A DNA stretch of 12,053 nt from Spirochaetales bacterium. GTDB lineage: Bacteria > Spirochaetota > Spirochaetia > DSM-27196 > SLST01. A program made the position numbers and the translations under genes. The notes below the pieces were generated by a model, which worked only from the letters and a program-made list of their open reading frames with translations, was not told the DNA's origin and did not search any database. This document shows, piece by piece, positions 1 through 5,731 of this stretch. Location of the stretch: NCBI GenBank assembly GCA_030642995.1, contig DAOWMR010000037.1, positions 1-12,053 on the forward strand. The letters are read 5' to 3'. The stretch's first letter is position 1. Every line of letters begins with the position of its first letter.

Positions 1-155
1 ACCATGGACTCTCCAACCGGATAGATGCCAAGTTGCAGGTTACCGACAACATCGACTTCCGAGCGACCAAATCCGAGGCAGTCTTCCCAGAGCGTCCGGC
101 TCTGCTCGAGATCACGAACAACGACGCCCACGTGCTCGATGCGTTTGATCTTCAT
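1..155 (-). CDS. VOC-family protein, methylmalonyl-CoA epimerase-like (N-terminal part)
   Basis: Only the first ~51 codons are in the window; the gene runs off the left edge. The protein opens MKIKRIEHVGVVVRDLEQS and continues with a W-E-D-C-L-G-F turn, then a strand ending in IYPVGES. This is the first beta-alpha-beta module of the vicinal-oxygen-chelate fold, with His8 in the position of the usual first metal ligand. The 'YPVGES' segment resembles the 'FIPLGES/VGDT' stretch of methylmalonyl-CoA epimerases, which interconvert (R)- and (S)-methylmalonyl-CoA. A glyoxalase or another VOC enzyme is not excluded, because the remaining ligands lie outside the window. The ATG at 155 is chosen because AGGAGAAG (161-168, minus strand) sits just upstream as a good Shine-Dalgarno sequence. 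The gene is transcribed away from rsmI; 157 bp separate the two starts. Confidence 0.72.
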   Translation of the reverse strand, partial: MKIKRIEHVGVVVRDLEQSRTLWEDCLGFGRSEVDVVGNLQLGIYPVGESM

Positions 156-241
156 GTCGTCTTCTCCTGTGTCAGGCATGCGGCCAAGGGTGCGCATCGG
201 TCGCGAGTGATGTCGGGTTCAACGGATAGGAATCGTAGTGC

Positions 242-259
242 GACCGGCCCAGGCCGGTC
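242..259. promoter_or_regulatory. Perfect 8-bp palindrome, candidate operator
   Basis: GACCGGCC and its exact reverse complement GGCCGGTC are separated by two bases (CA). The element lies between the divergent epimerase-like gene and rsmI, 17 bp upstream of the proposed rsmI -35 box. A two-base loop is too tight for a good RNA hairpin unless inner pairs open, so a dimeric regulator site is the more natural reading. A terminator is unlikely: no T-run follows, and neither flanking gene runs into it. The role is inferred; only the symmetry is seen. Confidence 0.4.
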
Positions 260-276
260 AAGGGAAATTGCTCAGG

Positions 277-306
277 TTGTCGTCCGTGAGCGGCGCGTCG
301 TACACT
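277..306 (+). promoter_or_regulatory. Candidate rsmI promoter, implying a leaderless mRNA
   Basis: TTGTCG (277-282), an 18-bp spacer and TACACT (301-306) form a fair sigma-70-type promoter. The -10 box ends only six bases before the rsmI ATG, so transcription would start at or next to the A of the start codon. This fits the absence of a Shine-Dalgarno sequence there. Confidence 0.42.
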
Positions 307-312
307 CCACGC

Positions 313-993
313 ATGGCAACTCTCTACATGGTGGCGACGCCGATCGGGAATCTCGGCGACATCACGATCAGGGCCATCGACACCCTCAAGTCTGTTGACG
401 TGATCGTTTGTGAGGACACCCGTTACAGCAGACGACTGCTCAATCACTACGGCATCAAGAAACCATTGCTGAGTGGGCACAGCCACAATGAGCGTCAGAG
501 CGCGGTGGCCGTTGTGGCTCGCCTGGGCAACGGTGAAGATGTTGCCTACATCACGGACGCGGGAACGCCGGGCATCAGCGATCCCGGCCGGACGCTGGTT
601 CGGAGTGTCCGGGATGCAGGGTTCGGGGTTGTTCCGATTCCGGGACCGTCGGCTCTCTCAGCAATCCTGAGCGTGGCGGGGCTTCCCGGCAAGACCGTCG
701 TGTTTGAGGGGTTCCTCTCGCCGAAAGCCGGCCGGCGCAAGAAGCGTCTGAGTGAGCTCCTGGCCGGCGCGGAAATGTTCATTCTTTATGAATCTCCACA
801 TCGACTTCTGAAGTTATTGGGCGCTCTAGCCGATCTTGATGCTGAGCGACCGATATTGCTTGGCCGGGAGATCACGAAGATTCATGAGGAGTTTCTGGAA
901 GGCTCGGCGAAGAATCTCTTGGACAAAATGGAGAAAAGGCCGGCCGTCAAGGGCGAGTGTGTTCTCCTTGTCGGCACACCGAAAAAGGGTTAA
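313..993 (+). CDS. rsmI: RsmI, 16S rRNA (cytidine1402-2'-O)-methyltransferase
   Basis: 226 residues. RsmI uses S-adenosylmethionine to 2'-O-methylate C1402 in the decoding centre of 16S rRNA, working with RsmH on the same base. The opening MATLYMVATPIGNLGDITIRA is the family hallmark. It is followed by 'VDVIVCEDTRYSRRLLNHYGIKKP', the S-H-N-E segment, 'VAYITDAGTPGISDPGRTLV' and 'PGPSALSAILSVAGL', all typical of the tetrapyrrole-methylase fold. I chose the ATG at 313 because it begins the conserved MATLY; the frame is open back to a GTG at 238, but that extension looks unconserved. No Shine-Dalgarno sequence precedes 313, and a -10-like TACACT ends six bases before it. The protein stops right after 'CVLLVGTPKKG', so the ~50-residue C-terminal extension of E. 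coli RsmI (286 residues) is missing. flgM follows 49 bp downstream. Confidence 0.95.
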   Translation: MATLYMVATPIGNLGDITIRAIDTLKSVDVIVCEDTRYSRRLLNHYGIKKPLLSGHSHNERQSAVAVVARLGNGEDVAYITDAGTPGISDPGRTLVRSVRDAGFGVVPIPGPSALSAILSVAGLPGKTVVFEGFLSPKAGRRKKRLSELLAGAEMFILYESPHRLLKLLGALADLDAERPILLGREITKIHEEFLEGSAKNLLDKMEKRPAVKGECVLLVGTPKKG

Positions 994-1042
994 TATTGTA
1001 GTCGGTTGTTGACGATGTATGTAGTGAAAGGAAGGCTCTGAA

Positions 1043-1324
1043 ATGACCATTGAGCGGCTTGGTCCGGTAGATCCAGTGCAGCGCTACTCTCAGACAGAAA
1101 AAACTCAGCGTGCTGCCAAGCCGGAAAACGACTCAGTCGATTTCTCAGATGAAGCCAGAATGAAAGCGGAGGTCTTCCAAATTGCGCAACAGGTCAGGAA
1201 AGCCCCCGATGTCCGTGCGGACAGGGTTGAAGAGGTGAAGAAGAAGCTCGAAGACCCCAACTACATTGACGACATTGTCGTTGAGCATGTGGCCGAACAG
1301 ATCATGGACATGTTCAGTCTTTGA
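1043..1324 (+). CDS. flgM: FlgM-like flagellar anti-sigma-28 factor, spirochaete type
   Basis: 93 residues. FlgM binds the flagellar sigma factor FliA (sigma-28) and holds late flagellar gene expression off until the hook-basal body is complete. The C-terminal half, R-x-D-R-V-E-E-V-K-K-K-L-E-D-P-N-Y then I-V-V-E-H-V-A-E-Q-I-M-D-M-F, matches the FlgM pattern of 'V..vK..i..G.Y..d...vA..ml' and forms the sigma-binding helices. The N-terminus (MTIERLGPVDPVQRY, then a polar Q/K/N/S-rich linker) is like that of spirochaete FlgM proteins, which is my main taxonomic clue. The start is supported by AAGGAAGG about eight bases upstream. The 49-bp gap after rsmI has only a weak promoter-like pair (TTGTAG 996-1001, 16 bp, TATGTA 1018-1023), so transcription from the rsmI side is also possible. 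A strong terminator follows at 1348-1387. No fliA lies in the window. Confidence 0.85.
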   Translation: MTIERLGPVDPVQRYSQTEKTQRAAKPENDSVDFSDEARMKAEVFQIAQQVRKAPDVRADRVEEVKKKLEDPNYIDDIVVEHVAEQIMDMFSL

Positions 1325-1347
1325 TAGCATACTGGTATTGAGATCCT

Positions 1348-1387
1348 GGGGCAGTGGCAGATCAGATACGTCACTGCCTCTTTTTTT
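1348..1387 (+). terminator. Rho-independent terminator after flgM
   Basis: GGGGCAGTG (1348-1356) pairs with CACTGCCTC (1372-1380); there is one G-T wobble, and seven consecutive G-C or A-T pairs lie next to the loop. T1381-T1387 follows directly. The loop is 15 nt. The element starts 23 nt after the flgM stop and ends only 13 nt before the ATG of the next gene, so it may also act as an attenuator for that gene. Confidence 0.9.
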
Positions 1388-1400
1388 GGTGGGCAAGAGA

Positions 1401-2549
1401 ATGAGTGATCTGATACTCCGCTTCCCGCGGCAGGTGGTGTTTGGGACCGACGTGATCAACCGCATCGGTCAGGTGGTCTCGGCTTTTGGTTCGCGATGCT
1501 TCATCGTCACGGAATCGGTACTCAGGCAGAACGGCACAATAGATCAGATTGAGGGGATTCTCAGCCGCCGCGCGATCAACGCCATCGTGTATGACGAGAT
1601 TGGACCGGGGGCAACCACCGCAGGGCTCAATGAGCTGGTCTCGGTTGCCCGCGCGAGTCAGGCGAGGGTCATCCTCGGTGTCGGTGGAATGCGAGTTCTG
1701 TCGGCGGCCCGGGTCATCAGCGTTGCGGCGGCTCCGGAGATCGAACTGGGCGATGTCCTCTCGGGCCGTGCCAAGCCGGCTGAGCCTCTGCACTACATCG
1801 AGGTCCCGTCGTCTTATCGCAACCATTTCATGCTCCGCAATGAGTGCATCCTGACCGACGGCGTGACCCGGCAGCCGGTTCTTGTGGAGCTGCCGGCCGA
1901 AACAACAACGGCTGTTCTCGTGGATCCCAACCTGGCGTTGACCATGTCCCCGAAGTACGCCGCCGCGGCCATGATGGACACGTTGCTTGCGGCCGTGGAG
2001 GGATACATCTCCACGCGATCATCGTTCTATTCCGATACCCTCCTCTACAAGGCGACCGAACTCCTCGGATTTGCATTGCGAGGAATCAGCGAAGCTCCCA
2101 ATGATCCGCGTCACCGCATTCAGGCGAGTGAAGCGGGGCTGCTGACGAGCCTCGGCCTTGCGGCGAGCAGCCAGGGCGTAGGTGGCGCACTTGCCTACAC
2201 GATCAACAGCCGCTACACCATTCCCAAGAGCTGGGTTGCCACGATACTGCTCCCGCACATTATCGATTCTTCGGTTCATGCGCGGCCGGAGAAGCTGAAG
2301 AACATCGCCCTCGCGCTCGGAGAAGAAGTTGAAGACCAGAAGCCGGCCGACGTGGCGTATCGTGCGTCGGAGGCCGTGAGACGAATGATTGGACGGATTG
2401 AGCTTCCGGGCCGACTCCGGGAAATGGATCTGGCGATTGATGACCTGGTGGATGTCTCTGAGACCGCGTCCAGCCTCGAGATGAGCGCCAGCGCTCCGGC
2501 CCCCCACACCGCAAGCGACGTTTACGATCTGATCAAGCAGGCGTTCTAG
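1401..2549 (+). CDS. Iron-containing alcohol dehydrogenase fold protein, metal site lost (probable pseudoenzyme)
   Basis: 382 residues, the normal family length. The fold is recognisable: N-terminal 'FPRQVVFGTDVINRIGQVV', middle 'AVLVDPNLALTMSPKYAAAAMMDTLLAAVEGYIS', later 'PKSWVATILLPHIIDSS'. Compared with E. coli FucO as I recall it, Asp193 keeps the first metal ligand but the three histidines are Ala197, Gly262 and Lys276. The dinucleotide loop GGGSxxD is G-V-G-G-M-R-V-L (residues 93-100), and the usual T-T-x-G-T-G-S-E loop is replaced by a stretch starting P-S-S-Y-R-N-H (136-142). Normal alcohol dehydrogenase activity therefore seems unlikely. The reading frame is intact, so it is probably a maintained protein with another role. 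The start at 1401 follows GGTGGG by seven bases; upstream in-frame sequence overlaps flgM and the terminator. The SPOUT gene follows after 12 bp, so the two are probably co-transcribed. Confidence 0.8.
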   Translation: MSDLILRFPRQVVFGTDVINRIGQVVSAFGSRCFIVTESVLRQNGTIDQIEGILSRRAINAIVYDEIGPGATTAGLNELVSVARASQARVILGVGGMRVLSAARVISVAAAPEIELGDVLSGRAKPAEPLHYIEVPSSYRNHFMLRNECILTDGVTRQPVLVELPAETTTAVLVDPNLALTMSPKYAAAAMMDTLLAAVEGYISTRSSFYSDTLLYKATELLGFALRGISEAPNDPRHRIQASEAGLLTSLGLAASSQGVGGALAYTINSRYTIPKSWVATILLPHIIDSSVHARPEKLKNIALALGEEVEDQKPADVAYRASEAVRRMIGRIELPGRLREMDLAIDDLVDVSETASSLEMSASAPAPHTASDVYDLIKQAF

Positions 2550-2561
2550 TTTCACGCCGTC

Positions 2562-3362
2562 ATGATCACCCTTCGGAAGCTCCGCAAGCTACCCCCGGAC
2601 ACGCGCCTGCGGAAAGTGGTTCGGTTGCTCGACGGATTCGTACACTACCGCTCGCTGCCCGATCACCGCTATCTGGAAGGTCTTCTGGATCTGATCAGTG
2701 AGACCTCACCAGGCGACACCGCTATTGTGCCGCCGCCGACCGCTGCCGGCGCAGACAACGAGGCAATACTCAGGGTCCTTGACAACCTCCGCTACGAACT
2801 ACGCTCTCGGCTTGGCATACCTGTCGGCGACTGGGACCTGCTCCCGCCGGCTGGGTACGGCATCGCTGATCGCGGGGAGCCGGGTATGAACGATCTGCCC
2901 CTCGGCACCACCCGAACAGTTTCGGTCTACATGGAATCTATCCGGTCACCGTTCAATGCAGGGAGCATCATCCGCTCCGCGGTGGCGTTGGGCGTTGTCC
3001 GAATCGGCATGTCCCCTGATTGTCCGACAACCGATCATCCGAGACTCCTGCGGAGTGCCCGCGGAGCCGAGCGGAGTGTTGAGATCCAGCGATTTCCACT
3101 GACCGCACTTCCCGATGACTGGCGACCCCTGTTGGCCCTCGAAGTTGGCGGGCGGTCTGTTGATTCGTTCCCCTTTCCGGAATCCGGCACCCTCCTTGTG
3201 GGCTCGGAGGAGTTGGGACTGACGGGTGAAGCGCTTGAGACGGCAGAGGAACGAATCTCGGTTCGGATGACGGGGGTGAAGGGTTCGTTGAACGTGGGAG
3301 TAGCCTGCGGGATTGCCCTCCACGCCTGGTATGTACAGGCTCAGATGACTGAACTCAGATGA
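2562..3362 (+). CDS. SpoU/TrmH-family (SPOUT) RNA 2'-O-ribose methyltransferase
   Basis: 266 residues. The C-terminal half is a SPOUT knot: motif 1 'SVYMESIRSPFNAGSIIRSA' (N132, R138), motif 2 'GTLLVGSEELGL' (209-220, E216) and motif 3 'GSLNVGVACGIALHAW' (241-256). These enzymes methylate the 2'-OH of rRNA or tRNA using S-adenosylmethionine. The N-terminal ~115 residues are basic and helical, then linker-like; I do not recognise them as a known substrate-binding domain, so the target nucleotide cannot be given. The start at 2562 lies 12 bp after the preceding stop and has no Shine-Dalgarno sequence, suggesting coupled translation. The last codons and the stop lie inside three 14-bp tandem repeats, and the motif 3 coding sequence recurs inverted just after the gene (see those entries). 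Convergent with osmC. Confidence 0.9.
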   Translation: MITLRKLRKLPPDTRLRKVVRLLDGFVHYRSLPDHRYLEGLLDLISETSPGDTAIVPPPTAAGADNEAILRVLDNLRYELRSRLGIPVGDWDLLPPAGYGIADRGEPGMNDLPLGTTRTVSVYMESIRSPFNAGSIIRSAVALGVVRIGMSPDCPTTDHPRLLRSARGAERSVEIQRFPLTALPDDWRPLLALEVGGRSVDSFPFPESGTLLVGSEELGLTGEALETAEERISVRMTGVKGSLNVGVACGIALHAWYVQAQMTELR

Positions 3363-3398
3363 TTGAACCCAGATGACTGACTGGCGTGGAGGGCAGTC
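3311..3398. repeat. Long inverted repeat across the 3' end of the SPOUT gene
   Basis: TGCCCTCCACGCC (3314-3326) is exactly reverse-complemented by 3383-3395. Extending outwards adds a T-G wobble and two further pairs, giving a 16-bp stem (3311-3326 with 3383-3398) around a 56-nt loop. The left arm is coding and encodes the conserved IALHA of SPOUT motif 3. The right arm is non-coding, between the convergent SPOUT and osmC genes, and so looks like the derived copy. No T-run follows on either strand, so this is not a classical terminator, though it could stabilise 3' ends or hinder converging polymerases. Confidence 0.85.
3342..3383. repeat. Three 14-bp tandem repeats over the SPOUT stop codon
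   Basis: CAGATGACTGAACT (3342-3355), CAGATGATTGAACC (3356-3369) and CAGATGACTGACTG (3370-3383) follow each other without a gap. The first and second copies differ at two positions; the third matches the first over 11 bases. Copy 1 encodes Q-M-T-E near the C-terminus, and copy 2 supplies the TGA stop. The 14-bp unit is not a multiple of three, so each added copy shifts the frame. The array fills most of the loop of the inverted repeat. Confidence 0.85.
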
Positions 3399-3416
3399 GC
3401 AGTGCGAGAATTTCCG

Positions 3417-3830
3417 TTATTCGGTAAGGACCTCGTAGGTGATCTCTGCGGTCTTGGCGAGTATGGCAGTGACTCCGCAGTACTTGTCCTGCGAGAGATT
3501 GATGGCCTTCTCGATTTTTCCAAGATCGAGATTATCTCCCTTGAAGATATACTTGAGATGGATCTTGTCGTACACCTTGGGATGCTGATCGGTCAGGTTT
3601 GCATCAATCTCAATGGTCATGCTGTCGTACGGCATCTTCATCTTTGAGAGGATGCTGGCCACGTCCATTCCGGTACAACCGGCGAGACTGGAAAGCATCA
3701 GCGGCTTCGGAAGCGGGCCCTTGTTGGTACCGCCGACCGACGGGCTGGCGTCCAGCCAGAATGTGTGTCCGTTCTGTTCAACTTCAAATGCCATTCCGCC
3801 GGTGTTGACGGCCTTGATAATGTCTCCCAT
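3417..3830 (-). CDS. OsmC-family protein (thiol peroxidase-type fold)
   Basis: 137 residues, full family length. OsmC/Ohr proteins reduce organic hydroperoxides with a reactive cysteine pair. Both are present: Cys52 in 'LAGCTGMDVASIL' and Cys118 in 'KYCGVTAIL'. The first half has the usual strand-rich dimerisation region ('GMAFEVEQNGHTFWLDASPSVGG'). The 'LSSLAGCTGMD' form is typical of the OsmC/YhfA branch rather than Ohr, so the natural substrate is uncertain. The start at 3830 is preceded by GAGGT, which overlaps the stop of the upstream glutaredoxin gene; the gap is nine bases, so the pair is an operon with coupled translation. It converges on the SPOUT gene with 54 bp between stops and no T-run terminator. 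Confidence 0.9.
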   Translation of the reverse strand: MGDIIKAVNTGGMAFEVEQNGHTFWLDASPSVGGTNKGPLPKPLMLSSLAGCTGMDVASILSKMKMPYDSMTIEIDANLTDQHPKVYDKIHLKYIFKGDNLDLGKIEKAINLSQDKYCGVTAILAKTAEITYEVLTE

Positions 3831-3839
3831 GGTATGACC

Positions 3840-4067
3840 TCAGCGCAGAGCGCGCTCGACCTCGGACTGATTGAAGCCCACGATGATCTTGCCGTTTATG
3901 TCGATCACCGGCACGCCCATCTGACCGGACTTGCGTACCATCTCGTCGGCCCGACGTTGATCCCGAGCAACATTGTATTCTGTGAATCGAACCTGATTCT
4001 TTCGGAAAAAATCCTTCGCCTTACGGCAGAAGGAACACGAGGGGGTCGTGTATAGCGTTATCGCCAC
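3840..4067 (-). CDS. Glutaredoxin-like protein, NrdH/YruB type
   Basis: 75 residues, a minimal thioredoxin fold. It opens with a short strand and the redox motif C-S-F-C (residues 11-14), followed by helix 'RKAKDFFRKNQVRFTEYNV', the cis-proline segment 'GQMGVPVIDINGK' and the C-terminal 'GFNQSEVERAL', which matches the 'G(F/Y)(D/N)...L' end of glutaredoxins. It should shuttle electrons to disulfides or mixed disulfides in the cytoplasm. The start is GTG (4067-4065), supported by AAGGAG seven bases upstream; no in-frame ATG fits. A near-consensus promoter lies at 4102-4130. Pairing with OsmC downstream suggests it recycles the oxidised OsmC cysteines or serves the same thiol stress response; that link is inferred. 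Confidence 0.9.
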   Translation of the reverse strand: MAITLYTTPSCSFCRKAKDFFRKNQVRFTEYNVARDQRRADEMVRKSGQMGVPVIDINGKIIVGFNQSEVERALR

Positions 4068-4074
4068 AGCCTCA

Positions 4075-4080
4075 CTCCTT
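4075..4080 (-). promoter_or_regulatory. Ribosome binding site deciding the GTG start of glutaredoxin
   Basis: AAGGAG on the minus strand lies seven bases before the GTG at 4067. It identifies this GTG as the start of a gene that has no ATG in the right place. Confidence 0.75.
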
Positions 4081-4101
4081 CCTGAATTTGCTTATATATG
4101 A

Positions 4102-4130
4102 AAAATAGTATGTAGCGATGGTTTTGTCAA
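4102..4130 (-). promoter_or_regulatory. Sigma-70-type promoter of the glutaredoxin-osmC operon
   Basis: On the minus strand a perfect -35 TTGACA (4125-4130) is followed by 17 bp and TATTTT (4102-4107). Transcription should start near 4095, leaving a leader of about 28 nt before the GTG start. The region is locally AT-rich, unlike its surroundings. Confidence 0.75.
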
Positions 4131-4149
4131 TCCCAAAGGGAGGGAAATC

Positions 4150-5655
4150 TTATCGGCCGCTGCGGGGGATGGTGCCGCCCTGCTCGCGGTCAAAGAGGGC
4201 CTCAAGACGCTTCTGGAGCGTGTCCAGCGACCCCTGCTCCCTGATGTTGAACCCGCCCATCACGTCCTGATCAAACTGTTCAAAGTCGTAGTCTCGGTGC
4301 TTCTGGTCTGCGAGGACGTTGGCCAGGTAGACCGTGTAGACAACGTCCCGGTGCTCCGCGGGCGCGTCGGACGGGTGGTGATGGTACTGGATTGCGTGAA
4401 CGAGCGCCTCGGGGAAGTTCCACTTCACCGCAATGCGCCCGCCGATCTCTGCGTGATTGAGTCCGCTGGAAAGATCTTCGAACAGCTGAGTGGGGATTCC
4501 CTTGTCGCTACAGAACTCTTCAATGCGGTCGATCAGTTCAGGATGGACCGAGGAGAAGATGATCTTGCCCATGTCGTGCAGGATCCCGCCGACATACACA
4601 TCGTCAAGGATGTCCTTTTTCTTGCTCACATTGCGGGCAAGATGGTACGCGTAGAAGGCGGTGCGGTAGGAGTGTTCCCAGAGAGATTTGGTCTCAGGGG
4701 ATTCGGCGCCGAGCACTTTCTGCGTTCCATATGAATAGAGCATCTTGCCAAGCGCTCGGAGCCCGACAAGTTTCACGGCTTCCAGGATATTGTCCACGCG
4801 CTTCGGCAGCATGAACGCCGCTGAATTGACCACTTTGAGAAGGTCCGCGGTCAACGACGGGTCCGTGCTGACCATGCGGGCGATTTCGGCAATCTCCGCC
4901 TCGGGCTCATTGATTTTCCTCTGGAGGCTGACGAGGTTCTCGGGGAAGGCCGGCAAGCGTTCAATTTCCTGAACCAGCTTCTCGCTGATCATATCCAGGT
5001 TGTCCGCCTTCACCTGATCCATAGGGATCACAATCCGGGCGACGGTTTCCCCGTTTTTCGTGTCAATGTCGAACGCGTCCTCGTCCAGGCCAATCTTCTT
5101 CAGCATCAGGACGAGAATCACAATTCCGAGACCGGCGCCTTCGGAGTCGTCGATGACCGTTGCGAGGGCCTCTTCAAGGGAATCAAACGCGCGAGATCGA
5201 GCTATTCGGTCGAAGACACGGATCTGTTCATGCCGAGTGATCTCAGTGTTGTTGGCCACGTAGAGGTAGAGCCGGCCTCCCTTGGAGTGAAAAATCACCT
5301 TGATGTAGAGGCCCGCCTCTTTTTGCAGCACCAGGAAGTGACTGATATTGTCCAGGGTCTCCTGCTTGAAGTTCCGCATGCCTTCCTGGTACTGCTGATT
5401 GTTGAGCAGATCCAGGCCTCTTTCCTTGAAGTAGACGCGTTTTGTATTGGCTTTCTTTGCGTTTACGGCAAGTTCGCGCAGGCAGTACGCCAGAGGATCC
5501 TTCAGTCGGTCCTGATCCAGCTCTTTCAGGAAGACTGCGAGGATCTCCTCCAGGTAGACCTCGGTTTCATGGGGAAGCGTGAAGGTCTTGACGGTCAGAG
5601 GTATTGAACTTCGAGCTGCCTGGAGTACTTTCTCCGTCTCAACCTGTTTAGCCAT
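4150..5655 (-). CDS. HATPase-like plus HDOD domain signalling protein
   Basis: 501 residues, no membrane segment or signal peptide seen. Residues ~50-215 look like a GHKL histidine-kinase-type ATPase domain: an N-box helix E61-L-A-V-N65, and a G box G173-A-G-L-G177 followed by the 'IVILVLMLKKIG' helix. The box normally read D-x-G-x-G is degenerate (V-A-N-N-T, 133-137). There is no phosphoacceptor His domain. Residues ~230-430 form an HDOD domain: 'LPAFPENLVSLQRKINEP', 'STDPSLTADLLKVVNSAAF' and the HD signature H360-D361-M-G-K, with H328, H401 and H425-H427 also in place. HDOD proteins act in signalling, often without proven phosphohydrolase activity. The combination suggests a soluble regulator reading a nucleotide or partner signal. 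The start at 5655 has GAGGGG five bases upstream, and the gene has its own promoter at 5688-5715. Confidence 0.85.
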   Translation of the reverse strand: MAKQVETEKVLQAARSSIPLTVKTFTLPHETEVYLEEILAVFLKELDQDRLKDPLAYCLRELAVNAKKANTKRVYFKERGLDLLNNQQYQEGMRNFKQETLDNISHFLVLQKEAGLYIKVIFHSKGGRLYLYVANNTEITRHEQIRVFDRIARSRAFDSLEEALATVIDDSEGAGLGIVILVLMLKKIGLDEDAFDIDTKNGETVARIVIPMDQVKADNLDMISEKLVQEIERLPAFPENLVSLQRKINEPEAEIAEIARMVSTDPSLTADLLKVVNSAAFMLPKRVDNILEAVKLVGLRALGKMLYSYGTQKVLGAESPETKSLWEHSYRTAFYAYHLARNVSKKKDILDDVYVGGILHDMGKIIFSSVHPELIDRIEEFCSDKGIPTQLFEDLSSGLNHAEIGGRIAVKWNFPEALVHAIQYHHHPSDAPAEHRDVVYTVYLANVLADQKHRDYDFEQFDQDVMGGFNIREQGSLDTLQKRLEALFDREQGGTIPRSGR

Positions 5656-5687
5656 CCATTCCCCTCAGCCTCGGGATCGTCCCACCA

Positions 5688-5715
5688 AGTATATTGTCGG
5701 CTTCCTACCTGTCAA
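5688..5715 (-). promoter_or_regulatory. Strong sigma-70-type promoter of the HDOD gene
   Basis: On the minus strand TTGACA (5710-5715), a 16-bp spacer and TATACT (5688-5693) make a near-consensus promoter in the 76-bp gap downstream of the Lon-like gene. Transcription should start near 5681, giving a leader of about 26 nt. It shows that the HDOD gene can be expressed independently of the protease. Confidence 0.8.
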
Positions 5716-5731
5716 GCGAACTATTTTGCCG

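Noticed and set aside
238..312. N-terminal extension of RsmI from a GTG
   Set aside because: The family starts at MATLY; the extension has no Shine-Dalgarno sequence and covers the likely promoter.
172..486. 104-codon open frame on the - strand
   Set aside because: Antisense to the rsmI start and intergenic region; no domain, and it conflicts with the well supported epimerase-like and rsmI starts.
3311..3398. Reading the inverted repeat as an intrinsic terminator
   Set aside because: The loop is 56 nt and neither side is followed by a T-run, so it does not fit a normal terminator.
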